A stretch of 64,000 nucleotides of DNA from contig CM046878.1 of NCBI GenBank assembly GCA_025667525.1, positions 396,122,974 through 396,186,973 of the forward strand, written 5' to 3'. The notes below the pieces were generated by a model. That model saw nothing but the letters and a program-made list of their open reading frames with translations. It made no database searches and was not told where the DNA came from. The DNA is from Glebionis coronaria (Eukaryota; Streptophyta; Magnoliopsida; Asterales; Asteraceae). Each line of letters opens with the position of its first letter. Position 1 is the first letter of the stretch. Below are positions 45,062-56,107 of this stretch, in pieces. A program made the position numbers and the translations under genes.

Positions 45062-47830
45062 ATGCGTACTAGATCTTCTACTTATCAAGAGCCCGAGACT
45101 CACGAAGATTTAAGTATGTCAGGTGTCAACAACAATATCCCACCGCACCTCAATAATAACAACAATGTTCTTCCACAGCCCGATCTTCGGACCATGGAGG
45201 AGCTTTGTCAACCTACCATGTTTGGACGAGGAGGACCGATTGCGCCGATGCAAATCAATGCTCCTGAGTTTTCGTTGAAGCACCACATGATTCAGCAAGT
45301 GCAAACTAACCCATTCCACGGATTGCCTGATGATGATGCCAACAAACACCTCGACAAGTTCATTACAATCACCCAAAGCATGAAGTTGCCTGGTGCCACA
45401 ATGGATGTTCTTCGCCTACAACTCTTCCCACATACTTTATCGCATCATGCCGAGAAATGGTTTGATCGTCTCCCGAAGAATTCTATTCATACTTGGGATG
45501 ACATGACTCAACGCTTTTTGTCGCGCTACTTTCCACCATCCATGGTCACAAGCCTTCGCAATCAAATCAGCGGTTTCATACAAGAACCCGATGAATCTCT
45601 TTTTGATGCTTGGGAGAGATATAATGTCTTGATTGATCGATGTCCAAACCACAACATGCTCCCTGTCACATTGATTGATACTTTCTACAACGGTTTGACT
45701 TTTCGTGATCGTGATACGATTAATGCAGCCGCCGGTGGCACATTCATGAAAAGGAGACCCGAGGAGTGTAGAGAGATTGAAAACATGACTACTCATCACA
45801 AAAACTGGGATTCCTCTGCTTCTTCAAGGAACAACCCGAGAGTCAATGTTTCTTCTACTTCAGCAAACCCTGAGATGACCGAACTCACCCGCATGATGAC
45901 TGAAATGAGCAAAAGTATTACGCTTCTCGCTTCAAACCAACAACAACAAGTTAAAGCGGTTGCTAATCCTTGTGAAACATGCGGCGGTCCTTACTCATAC
46001 ACCGATTGTCCTTCTACACAGGGAAATCCGGAAAATGTGTATGCAGCTTATGGTAATTATTCACCGGAAAATTACCAAGCTCGACCTCAAGGAGATAGAA
46101 ATTTGTTGAGCTACCGGTCCAACAATTACCTTTCACCCGGTTTTTCTCCTCAAAACCAAAACCCCGCCAACAACTACAATAGAAGCAACCAAATCCCACC
46201 AAGAGCTTCTAATCCTTATCACCCACCCGCCCAACAAGCCCCACCCATTAACCCCGATGTTGAAGCCATCATGAGAACCCAAGGTGAGCAAATCAAGAAT
46301 CTGCAGAGCCAAATTATCAATCTTAAAGGAGATATTACCAAGCAAGGAAATGAGATTAGATCCGAGCTTCGAGATAATATTCAATCCTCCTTCAGCAATC
46401 AAACCAATGATTTGAAGAATATGCTTGCTAGTTTCTTGCCCGCAGCTCAACCTTCTACTTTGATTTCTCTACCTTCAAACACCGTCACCAACCCGCGAGC
46501 AAATGTGAGTGCTATTACTACTCGTAGTGGAATTACCATTGTCGATCCACCAATCCCACCCCCATCATCTACACCTCCTCCACCACCATTTATCCCTACT
46601 CCCCCTACACCTAGTATTAGTGCACCATTACCGTCTCCGCCTCGTCATGACAATGTTTCTAGGAAGGACCCTTCAACATCTCAACCTTTACCAACTACAC
46701 CTGCACCCTCACCACCCAAACCCAATATCCCTTATCCTTCTCGTTTAGGCAAGAACAAAATGCTAACCAAGGAGGACTCTCAAGTGACGAGCTATATCAA
46801 GATGATTTCTCAAATGAACTTCAACATTAGCTTTCTTGAGGCACTTGTCCACATGCCCAAATTTGTCAAAGCATTCAAGGAATTGCTTAACAAGAAAGAG
46901 AAGTTGCTTGAACTCGCCAACACACGCTTAAATGAAAACTGCTCTGAAGTTATTCTTAAAGAACTTCCGGAAAAGCTTGGGGATCCCGGTCGTTTTGTGT
47001 TGCCTTGCGTGTTCAACAAAACTGAAGAATTTACTGCCCTTGCTAATCTCGGGGCCAGTATTAATTTGATGCCTTTGAGCGTTTGGAAAACACTATCCTT
47101 ACCCGACCTCACTCCAACAAAGATGACTCTCGAACTTGCAAATCACACTCTCGCTTACCCCGTTGGTATAGCCGAAGATGTATTCATCAAAGTTGGCACA
47201 TTTACTTTCCCAGTCGATTTTGTCGTTGTTGATTATGAAATGGACCCTCGTATTCCTTTAATACTTAGTCGGCCATTCTTGAGAACCGGACGAGCTTTAG
47301 TTGATGTTGCCGAAGGTGAGTTAATCTTACGAGTCGGGGATGATGCACAAGTTTTTAAAATGGGAAAGCTTACAGGCAAATCCTTTGGAGGTCGAGAATC
47401 AGTAAATATGATTAATGTGCATGATGACTTCGTTGTTTACAACAATCCTCTATTCGAGTCTTGCAATGATAATCCACTCTTTCATGATGATGTGGATGAT
47501 TCTCGCCCCACTTTGGAACCTTCTCCCATTTATGATTCTCCACCGGTCTTTGATGCTTATGATGATGATTCTAGCTCAGACTCGGATGATTATGATGACC
47601 TTACTTCTGAGTATCCCGATCTGCCCATGTATGATGATTTCGATGAGGCTGATACTCTTTCGAGCGATTCTTCACATGATGAAGATCCTCCGCTTACATC
47701 ACTCGATACTACTTTGGACGATTACTCATTTGAGGAAGACTTCTCTGCCTTTCTCAATACTTCCCTCATGAGAGTGATGCCCCTCCTTTGGACTTTGAAG
47801 ATTATCGTCTTGATCCTACTTTGGATTTGA
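45062..47830 (+). CDS. Element B gag-protease polyprotein with a dead protease site
   Basis: I choose the ATG at 45062 (MRTRSSTYQEPE), which matches the gag start of element A and follows TTTGCAGGTGT; the frame itself is open from 45005. Domains in order: Asn-rich N-terminus, Retrotrans_gag-type capsid (QLFPHTLSHHAEKWFDRLP, FPPSMVTSLRNQISGF), a knuckle remnant CETCGGPYSYTDC with Tyr in place of His, a Pro-rich linker, and a retropepsin-like domain. The protease motif reads ALANLGASINLMP: codon 47045-47047 is Asn where element A has the catalytic Asp. The fold blocks DFVVVDYEMDPRIPLI and RPFLRTGRALVDV are kept. A very acidic tail follows. The ORF is open for over 900 codons, so gag function may persist while self-cleavage should not. 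Confidence 0.85.
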   Translation: MRTRSSTYQEPETHEDLSMSGVNNNIPPHLNNNNNVLPQPDLRTMEELCQPTMFGRGGPIAPMQINAPEFSLKHHMIQQVQTNPFHGLPDDDANKHLDKFITITQSMKLPGATMDVLRLQLFPHTLSHHAEKWFDRLPKNSIHTWDDMTQRFLSRYFPPSMVTSLRNQISGFIQEPDESLFDAWERYNVLIDRCPNHNMLPVTLIDTFYNGLTFRDRDTINAAAGGTFMKRRPEECREIENMTTHHKNWDSSASSRNNPRVNVSSTSANPEMTELTRMMTEMSKSITLLASNQQQQVKAVANPCETCGGPYSYTDCPSTQGNPENVYAAYGNYSPENYQARPQGDRNLLSYRSNNYLSPGFSPQNQNPANNYNRSNQIPPRASNPYHPPAQQAPPINPDVEAIMRTQGEQIKNLQSQIINLKGDITKQGNEIRSELRDNIQSSFSNQTNDLKNMLASFLPAAQPSTLISLPSNTVTNPRANVSAITTRSGITIVDPPIPPPSSTPPPPPFIPTPPTPSISAPLPSPPRHDNVSRKDPSTSQPLPTTPAPSPPKPNIPYPSRLGKNKMLTKEDSQVTSYIKMISQMNFNISFLEALVHMPKFVKAFKELLNKKEKLLELANTRLNENCSEVILKELPEKLGDPGRFVLPCVFNKTEEFTALANLGASINLMPLSVWKTLSLPDLTPTKMTLELANHTLAYPVGIAEDVFIKVGTFTFPVDFVVVDYEMDPRIPLILSRPFLRTGRALVDVAEGELILRVGDDAQVFKMGKLTGKSFGGRESVNMINVHDDFVVYNNPLFESCNDNPLFHDDVDDSRPTLEPSPIYDSPPVFDAYDDDSSSDSDDYDDLTSEYPDLPMYDDFDEADTLSSDSSHDEDPPLTSLDTTLDDYSFEEDFSAFLNTSLMRVMPLLWTLKIIVLILLWI

Positions 47831-48243
47831 AGAAAATTCTTTCAAAGGAGAAGAAAACGGTCGACACCGACATCCGCAGCACATATGAATTAACACCTCT
47901 GTGTCCACTTTCTGAGGACGAGGTTGTGCTTCTTCGCGGATCTTCTTCCCATTCTGCTGAGCCTGAGTGCTATTTTCCCTTAAAGGAAAAGGTGTTCGAC
48001 CCCGGTATCGATATTCTGCAGCCATCTCAGTATCCACCTGACGAAATAAAAGGAAATATCTTTGGAACTTATGGAAATCTGTTTGCACCACTTCACCCTT
48101 ACTTCCACCGTGCTCCATCACTGCTTAAGGGAACCTTGCCTACTCTTCATTGGCTTGCCTTGTTCGCCTTAAGCTTGTGCTATTTGATGGATGAAAACTA
48201 TGTCTTTGATCCTAGTGGATATGTTTCATACTTCTTCCGTTGA
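47788..48243 (+). CDS. Element B C-terminal continuation in a second frame
   Basis: MDFEDYRLDPTLDLKKIL... overlaps the polyprotein end by 43 bases and is probably its original continuation after a frameshift near 47765-47790. It contains EKVFDPGIDIL, shared with the last ORF of element C. Near the end is a hydrophobic stretch (LPTLHWLALFALSLCYLM) that could be a membrane segment. Function unknown. Confidence 0.5.
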   Translation: MDFEDYRLDPTLDLKKILSKEKKTVDTDIRSTYELTPLCPLSEDEVVLLRGSSSHSAEPECYFPLKEKVFDPGIDILQPSQYPPDEIKGNIFGTYGNLFAPLHPYFHRAPSLLKGTLPTLHWLALFALSLCYLMDENYVFDPSGYVSYFFR

Positions 48244-50260
48244 TAATCAAGGTCGAGTCAGGCTCATGACTCGGTTAACAAAAATCAAGCGCTTCTTCGG
48301 AGGCAACCCATGCATCTATCTTTTCTCTTTCTTTATCATAAGTGTAGGGGGGACCCTTTGGTTTGCTAGTTCCTCTCCTCTCTTCTTAATCAGGGATTCA
48401 AGCTTCACTGATCCACTCTTGATGATTCTTGACGACCCGTGATTCCGTGTCCACTTCTTCTCGGTTCTATCCTAAACTCTTTTCGATTCACTATTTTATA
48501 TTTTCTCAATATCAAAACAGAAATCTCTTTAGTTGTCTTTTCCTTAGCGAGATTTAAACAACGTGCACAATGTCCTAAGTGTAGGGGAGTTTACTCCCAC
48601 ATGCTTAAACATTGAGGACAATGTTTATGTTAAGTGTAGGGGGACTTCTATCGAAGTTAAGTGGTCTTTTCCTTGTATTTGTCCTCATTTTAACCGGAAA
48701 ATCGATTTTTCGACATTTTTCAAAATTTTTGATCTATTTTGGCCTATTAGTTTTTTCCTTTTGTATAGTTAGTTTCTTTCCTTTATTAGAATAAATGTTT
48801 AATAAAGTGGTTTTAATTTTCAAACGTTGTGAATCTTTTGACTCAACCCGAGTTTACTTATCAAAGTTACTCTAGCTAGTATCCTTAACGTGTTTAAGTC
48901 AAGTTTTGCTAGGCTTTTATATAGGGAGCTATAAAACGCGAAAGTCTTAACTCTCACGGGTTAAGAACAAGAACTTTTCGCAAGTTCCTATAATTGATCC
49001 TAGAGAGTCGTTTATCAAGGGAACTTTAAAATGCGATTTCTAAACTTGAAAAAGTCTAAGAATTTGCAAGATCCTATAGGCAACTCGAAAACCCAAAACT
49101 TTGATTTAATTGGCTAAGCATCCACGAGTCTCATTCCTTGAGATTTTAAACTGTAGAGAACGAGAGATGATAGAGCCAATTATAAGTTAGGCATTCTTTC
49201 GTGAATTTATGTGAATTAATTATAAGCCTATTCTCCCATTGCTTGCTAATAAATTTATCTGCAATAAATAAGGTTGTACGATTTGAAAAGGTACTTAGCT
49301 TCTAGCCCAAGATCGTTTAAAAGTTGCTCGGTATGGATTAGAGTTCATAGCCAAGGCATAACTTATTGAAGCGAGATGCGAAGATTGGTGAGCCCGAAAA
49401 GGCCCTAACAAGGCATGAGGGCTATATTTTGTTGCTAAAGATCCAAAGTGATGTGACGAATCATTTATCGAAAATCAATATGAAGGATCGAGACACACGA
49501 CGAAAAGCAAAAACTCCCCGAAAGTCATGGAGAAGTGTATCCGAAAAGACCCTAACAAGGTATGAGGATAAATAGATCCAAGTCATAAAAGGAGGCGGAT
49601 CGTTGTATATCAAAGTCCAAAATAAAGATTGAAGAAAAATGAAGAAGTCGTGGTCCAAGTATGAATCTCTCAAAACTCAAGTGAAGAAATTCCTATTATG
49701 AAGAGAAGACCATTATTTCATGAACGTCTCTCAAGGTTTGAAGTATGAAGTCGCTTCCAAATATCGGTCCGAGAAAGGTCTCAAATCGTGAAGCGAGTTA
49801 TGCCAAGATATGAACTTTATGAGGTCCCGAGAAGCAGTTTTAAAAGATTTTGTCCTTTAGCTAACAATTGATTAAATCGTTCACTTTATTTTCGGCCTAA
49901 ATAACTATCGAAATAAGTCAACAATGCATCTTCGTGATCATTCAAGACAATAATAAAATATAAGAGATACACCTAGGAATAAGGGAGTCTAAGTGAATAA
50001 TTGGCCCACATGAGTTCGTGTTAGTTTACTAACTTATAATAACAATGATCTCGTTTTTAAGCTTGGTTTGGAGAAAGCGAAAACTTGAGGATGATGATTA
50101 TTCACGACATTTCCAAAACCCGAAGGTATGCTTTTGATTTCTTTACTTTGAATGTTTATAGTTTTCTATCTCTTTAATAAAGGCCATTATGGATTGATTG
50201 TGATGAAAAATGTAATCTTGCTTTGTAACTAATGCATTGCATGAGGACATTGCAATGGTC
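48244..50260 (+). other. Element B conserved non-coding 3' module
   Basis: No credible ORF. It aligns with the inverted 33864-35883 of element C along its length. It starts with a hairpin GAGTCA-GGCTCA-TGACTC (48255-48272) and GGAGGCAACCCA (48299-48310). It holds PPT-like AAGTGTAGGGG motifs at about 48340, 48577 and 48633 before the true PPT at 50261. Near 48960-49130 is the conserved block CTCACGGGTTAAGAACAAG, also in C. Confidence 0.75.
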
Positions 50261-50274
50261 AAGTGTAGGGGATT
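50261..50274 (+). other. Element B polypurine tract
   Basis: AAGTGTAGGGGATT sits directly before the 3' LTR start TGATAGG at 50275. Confidence 0.85.
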
Positions 50275-52071
50275 TGATAGGTGTGTAAACACCCTTACTT
50301 TTTACCACTTAATTACAATAATAACAGAGCCAAAATGTGTATTTTATGTCTTTTATTTCGGAATTATGCGTGGTTTGTGTTTTTGTTGTGATTTAGGACG
50401 AAATTGTGAAAAGTGGAGAAAACACGGCATTCACGGGCTTTTATTGAAGAAAAAGATGAAAGATTAAGTCAAGAAGTCAAGAGTGCAAAAATAACGGAAG
50501 TCCAAGACCAATTCTGAAGATTTATCGAAGGAAAAGTTAAAAGACAGAAGTTTACTAAAAGCCGAGGAACTCAATTCTATTTTATTGAAGAATTAAAAGA
50601 CGAGTTCAAAATAAATCCCGAGCCACAAGTCATTAGAGTCCAAGTTTAAAGAAGATTAGAAGAAAAAAGGACTAATGGTGCAATTAATGAAGATTAAAGG
50701 CTTAAGGACCTAATGACGCAATTAAGAAGAACTGAAGAAGGGGAGGAAGCTTCCTAATCCTCCCCTATATATAGATTAGTTCTTAATCATTTTCATTCTG
50801 TTGGCTAATCGTGACAATTAGTTCTTCCACTTTTAATTACCTTGTCATTTAAATACTTGTCAAATTTAAATTCTTGTCTTGCACCTTAATTACCATTTAA
50901 TTTCAAGTAAGTTTTCTTTTTAATTCTTGTTAATCTTTATCTTTATCTTGTTAATCTCATTCTACCTTTCTTAATCTTTGATTCTTATTGTTTTTGTTCA
51001 TGTTCATGTTCTTATTTTTCTTATTTTGATCAAGTGGTTTTAAATATTTTGATTAGTTTTGTGAGTTTGATTGTTTTGGATTGATTGTTTATGCTTAATA
51101 GATGCTTTGTTATTAGTTTGATTTAATCTTGTGTTTGATTTAGCTTTGTTTTGGTTAAATTCGTGTTATTATTTGTTCCTTGTTCTTCGGTTTCTTGTTT
51201 CTGATCTTCCCAGGTAACACAAGCCCAACAACATTCCGTATAAGGACTTGACAGGTTGACTATTCGGAATATTGAGGTATTCCGCATAGGGCAATATTCC
51301 GGGTAGGCATGTTTATTCTGAATTGACCTGGATATTCCGAGTAGAGGAAGATATTCTGAATAGGGGATTTTATTCAGCATAGAGTATTTATTCCGAATAG
51401 GGAATAGATTCCGCATAGGGGATTTTTCCGAATAGGACTTTATTCAGCATAGAGTGATTATTTCGGGTAGGCTAGTTATTCCGAGTAGGGAATTTTATTC
51501 CGCATAGCATTTATTTGTTTTATTCCGAGTTGCCATTATTGCGAATAGGTTTGGTTGTTCCGAATAGAGGGTATTATTCCGGATAGGTGACATATTCCGA
51601 GTAAGCCTAATATTCCGAATAAGGTTTATTCCGGATAGGGGTAATTTTCAGTTTCTTTCATTCTAGTCTTTATTTTTCTTAATTTTGAACTTTATTTTTC
51701 CCGCCTTTTTCCTTACTCGCACTTTAAGTTTATTTGCCTTAGAATTATTTTAGTCTTGCCTTAGTTTAAGATTTAGTTTTAGTTGCGTTTTAATTTTGCC
51801 TTAGTTAGATTTAAGTTTGCGTTATTTTACTTTTAGTGCCCTTTAATTTTAGTCTTGCTTTTAATTACACACACCCTTTACTTTAAGTTAGATTTAGATT
51901 TACTTTAATTGCACTTTTACTTTAATACTTTTGCACATTTCCCTTTACTACAACTACACACACTTTTGTTTCCACCAAAGACCAGCTGAGTCACACATTA
52001 AATTCATTTTTCAATTCGAAGAGACATACTTAAACGAACTAATTTTTATACGGGCCAAAAGCCTTGTATCA
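50275..52071 (+). repeat. Element B 3' LTR (1797 bp)
   Basis: It matches the 5' LTR over its full length. Differences are denser in the first ~550 bases (about 18) than in the remaining ~1240 (about 24). It is followed by AAGAT and then the Copia-2 coding frame. Confidence 0.95.
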
Positions 52072-52076
52072 AAGAT

Positions 52077-53450
52077 GCTGCCATTTCTTGACACTTTTTA
52101 TGATTATGAGATTTATCACCTTTTTGTAAAGCAAGTTCAAGAGAAATGGAGTGTTTCTCAAGTTGGAAAAAACTTTTTGAAAGTTTGTTATATAACTGAA
52201 TTTGTTTCGAAAGCTCTACTTCAAGATTGCGACATTTCTCGTCCGATTCTGACACTAGACATGCTACATGACAATATTGATCAAGATCGGTATACACACC
52301 AAGTATAGCATTCATATGGTCAGCATAAAACTATTCCTTATAAAGTCGATCAATTTCGTTAGAAAGTTGGTGTTCTTGTGTCTTTATCAACTTCATCTTC
52401 AAGAGATTTGACATAGCTTAAATCAGTTAACATTTCCTCAGTGAGAGCATTATAAAACATTTCCACATTTTTTGAAAGATCATCAATGGTTGGAACGATG
52501 CATTGTTGAATGACGACTTCTACTTGTGGGTTAGGTTTAATATTCCAAATGGTATCCCTAGAAACTTTTTCATAGTCGACGACACCTTTGTACAAATTTA
52601 AAACCCCTTGTTTTATAAACTCAAATTGTTGAACACTTTTGCTTTTCTCATCCCATTTACGTTTTTCATCCGAAATTCGTTTTTCTAACAAAATTGATTG
52701 CTTTTTGAAACTCCTTTTTAAAGAAACTCTCTTTTGGGGTTCATCACTTGGTGGTGGAACACTATTGTACATCTTTTGTTCTTTGGAAAGTTCTTTTTGA
52801 GGAACAAACTTAATATAATTATCAGAATCAGAAAGGTTTATTAAATCACTTAAGTTTTGATCGACTTTCTTCTTGTTGACGAATGATTTCGTCGCAGTCA
52901 CGGGAAAGCATAAGAGCAAGATTATCAACATAACAACCGATATCATAAAGAGCAGGCTTGGTACTTTGAACTTTATTGAGATATTCAGGCTTGACAAAAC
53001 TCGTTTTCATATTTCTATTGAGCATATTCATGGTTTGAATAGACTGACCCATTTTGTAAACAATGTTATTTAACGTGTCGACTCTCTTTTCCAAAGCAAG
53101 AATCTTTTCAATATCCTTTTCTTCACGAGTTTTATAAAGCTCAGTTTGATCTTTGTTAACCGACTTTAACTCGGTAATTTGGAGTTTATGTAGCAGCAAT
53201 TGTTCTTCAAGTTCCGATATCTTTTGTTTTGACATATGAATTTTGTGTGTTACTTCAGAACAATATTGTTCGTTGAGCACCTTACGTTCATATACCAAAC
53301 CATTAGCTATTGCAACTCGTCGATCAGCTTCTTTTACATAATCACACTCTTTAAGCCTGTCTATCTCCTCGGCTAAGGATGTGTTTGCTTGCTTCAAACG
53401 ATTATTAGCCTCTTTGTTTTCCTCAATTTCATTAAAGAATCAATTATGGA
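52077..53450 (-). pseudogene. Copia-2 coiled-coil region between gag and protease
   Basis: On the minus strand, three overlapping open segments (53397-52846, 52997-52359, 52315 to the B insertion) are rich in Leu, Glu, Lys and Gln with heptad-like spacing: LNEQYCSEVTHKIHMSKQKI, LEEQLLLHKLQITELKSV, LALEKRVDTLNNIVYKMG and VELSKQIQLYNKLSKSFF. The segments are frameshifted relative to each other. Long coiled-coil extensions of gag occur in some plant copia elements and probably help particle assembly; this is inference. The last codons, CQEMAAS, run into the B insertion. Confidence 0.65.
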
Positions 53451-53621
53451 CGCAAGCAAATCACGGTCCTCAATTGAGTCAGTATCCTGAGCAGCATTAC
53501 ATTCATCATTACACATATGCTATGAATCCGTAGAGATATTGCTATCCTCCGTGTCCATTACATATGTGTCATTGATGCTTTCGGGTTGCTCAGGATGTCG
53601 TCGTTCATTAGCAAACACATT

Positions 53622-55087
53622 TTAGTTATCATATGTTGGTACCTTTTCAATTGGCTCAGTATCAAAGATAGGTCCAGAAGTATCAGCAGTCTCTGGAAGC
53701 ACTTCTTGAATCTTTTCCATGTACACATAATGTGCCTCTAGCTCTTGATCATCGGCTTCGTCATTAGTGTCATCACGCCAGTCAACTTCATCTGCTGTGA
53801 GTGGAATTCCTGCTTCTTCTTTCTTACACAGCAGCATCTTTTCCTTGTGATATCCTGAATCCTTAACCCGTTTTGTCTTCTTGCATTCCCTAGCCATGTG
53901 CCTAAATCCCTTGCAATTGAAGCATTGAATCCCAGTCTTCTACACAACCGGAGTGCCTACAGTATCTCTAGCCCCAACTTGATTCGGCATCCTCTGATTA
54001 TCATACCTAGCCTTACGATCATACCTAGGTGCATGATCAACTTCCTTATATCGAGCATTGGATGATGATTTGAGGTTTTTGTTGGTAGGTTTGTAGATCT
54101 TCTTATAAGGTGTGGTGAGTAGAGACATGAGTTCTTCAATCTTCTTGTCCCTTGAAGTTTGTTCATCATCACTGTCTCAATCTGACTCGGTGTCATACTT
54201 TGGAGGTAGAGTGGGAACAATTGCTTTTGCCTTTTTAGCAGTAGCTGGAGGTTTGGTGGATGAGCTTAATGACTTTGAGGAATGAGTAGGTAGTTGTTGA
54301 CGGTGTACAGGTTTTCTTGAAGTAGTAGCCACAAAAGCAATAGAGTTAGCAGACCGTTCTGCCTTTTCAGCCCTTAATTCATTCACTTCATTCTGATGTT
54401 GTTTCAGGATATCATAAAGTTTGTGATAGGAGATGGTCTTGATATCTTCCCTTTGTTTAACCAAAGTCACAAATCTTTGCCATTCCGGTTTGAGTTGAAA
54501 TAGAAACTGAACATTGGCATGATGATTGGAGATGGTGCATTGGTTTCTACCAAGCTCATTCATCATTTTGTAGAATCTCGAGTAATATGAGTCAGTGGAT
54601 TCACCATCTTCAGATGTGAATTTGCCAAACTCCCAAAGTAGATTAGTCTCAATATCTTGAACATTGATTGACTCACCTTGCTTCAATCGATGAATTGCAT
54701 TCCACATTTCCATAGCATTAGGACATGCATCAACCCTGGAATAGATATCGTTATCAATCCCAGTGAGTATGTAGTTCACAGCATCAGCTTCAGCTTGGAG
54801 GAGTTTCTTTTTCTCAGCAGAACATGTGTCGAAATCTTCCATAGCTCGTATAGTTGATGAAGTACCATCCTCTGCTTGTGTGGTGATGGGTCTGAATTCG
54901 AAAACTGGATGTGGGTTCTCAAGGCAGTGACGAAGAGCCGTTCGATTCTCTTTTCCATCGAGAAATCTGAGAAAGCGAGATCTCCATTGAACATAGCAAC
55001 CGGCAGTGAGCACAGGTGGATTTCCATGCCATCTTGTTCCAAACGAATTTGATTTGCAGTCGCATTGCTGATATTGTTGTTGGACAT
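53622..55087 (-). pseudogene. Copia-2 gag
   Basis: The ATG at 55087 opens MSNNNISNATANQIRLEQDGM. A frameshift near 55010 leads into the main open segment (55013-54177), a copia gag with YVQWRSRFLRFLDGKEN, AMEMWNAIHRLKQGESINVQDIE, WEFGKFTSEDGESTDSYYSRF and QFLFQLKPEWQRFV. After stops at about 54177 and 53940 comes an intact knuckle CFNCKGFRHMAREC (53922-53880), then an acidic tail to 53622. The knuckle has all CCHC residues. At least three lesions make the gene inactive. Confidence 0.85.
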
Positions 55088-55254
55088 TGTCGATGATTGT
55101 GAATGGATTAGGATCTTAGTGGATGTGTTGTGATGAGGTGTGGTTGATGTTGTTGAGAAAAGATGTTAAAAACCCCTAAGAATTGTCTCTCTAGAAACCA
55201 AAAATTCCAAGGCCAAAAAAACACACGTATGTTAAAAAATTTCACTTTTTCAGA

Positions 55255-55835
55255 AAAATGTGTATCTTCGGAATAATGAGTATCTTCGGAATAATGACTT
55301 TTTCGGAGAATTGAAGATTTCCGGAAAAATTGACCTTTTCAGAAAAATGGATATTTTCGGAATACTTGACTTTTTCGGAATAATCTTCGGAATAATCCTT
55401 TCTTCGGAATAATCTTCGGAAAAATCCTTTCTTCGGAAAAATCTTCGGAAAACACACTTCTTCGGAAAAATCTTCGGAAAAATCCTTTCTTCGGAATAAT
55501 CTTTGGAAAACACACTTCTTCGGAAAAATCTTCGGAAAATCCTTTCTTCGGAATAATCTTCGGAAAAGGCTCTTTTTCGGAATTTTCACTTCTTCGGAAT
55601 TTTCTTCGGAATATTGAGGTTTTCAGAAAAAACAACTTCTTCGGAATTTTCTTCGAAATATGGATGTTTTCAGAAAACCAACTTTTTCGGAATATTCACC
55701 TTTTCAGAATTAACACTTCTTAGGAATAATTTTCGGAAAAACACAACTTTTTCAGAGAAATAAACCCTTTTCCGAAAAAATTATTCGGAATAAGCCCACA
55801 ATTTCGGAAAAACTAAACCCTTTTCCGAAATTCTT
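55255..55835. repeat. TTCGGAA motif array in the Copia-2 leader
   Basis: More than twenty copies of CTTCGGAATAAT, CTTCGGAAAAAT, TTTTCGGAATAT and CTTCGGAAAACAC recur every 10-30 bases. Imperfect ~60-base higher-order units (CCTTTCTTCGGAATAATCTT...) are visible at 55395-55560. The minus-strand ORFs here (FSEDFSEEV/FRRKDF repeats) are by-products of the array. It lies between the PBS (56097) and gag (55087). Confidence 0.85.
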
Positions 55836-56083
55836 ACTGTTGATCGATATCACGTGTTTCTCGGAACAAACTTGCAAAGAAACGTAACTTTATGCCATGA
55901 TTTGATCCAAAAACCCAAAAAAAATTGTGTTTTTACCCAAATAAACAGTACCAAGATGATTTGAATCAAGAAAAATAAACCATAAAAAACACAAAAAAAA
56001 TTTGGATCAAGGATTATGGATCAAATACCTTATGAAATCAATAAGAACATGAACCACTAATCTTCAATCACCTATCCACTATA
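55836..56083. other. Copia-2 leader next to the PBS
   Basis: AT-rich sequence between the motif array and the PBS, with no ORF. Confidence 0.5.
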
Positions 56084-56097
56084 GGCTCTTGATACCA
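56084..56097 (-). other. Copia-2 primer binding site
   Basis: TGGTATCAAGAGCC on the minus strand, an initiator tRNA-Met type PBS with one extra base. It is separated by TT from GACTAACA (56107-56100 on minus), an 8-base match with one mismatch to the LTR end GATTAACA. Confidence 0.75.
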
Positions 56098-56107
56098 AAT
56101 GTTAGTC

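Larger units (their letters stand above)
43016..52071 (+). mobile_element. Element B: non-autonomous Athila-like element with gag-protease only
   Basis: It is structurally complete: LTRs at 43016-44811 and 50275-52071, PBS, PPT, and perfect AAGAT target duplications (43011-43015 and 52072-52076). It carries one long gag-protease ORF and a short continuation, then ~2 kb non-coding sequence. RT, RNase H and integrase are absent and no trace of them was seen, so pol must come from a relative such as element A. By eye I count about 42 substitutions between the two LTRs (roughly 2%). It lies inside the gag/coiled-coil region of Copia-2. Confidence 0.9.

Noticed and set aside
55242..55635. Minus-strand ORFs with FSEDFSEE/FRRKDF repeats, at first like a repeat protein
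   Set aside because: All three frames are open because the TTCGGAA array lacks stops; it lies in the Copia-2 leader with no coding signal.
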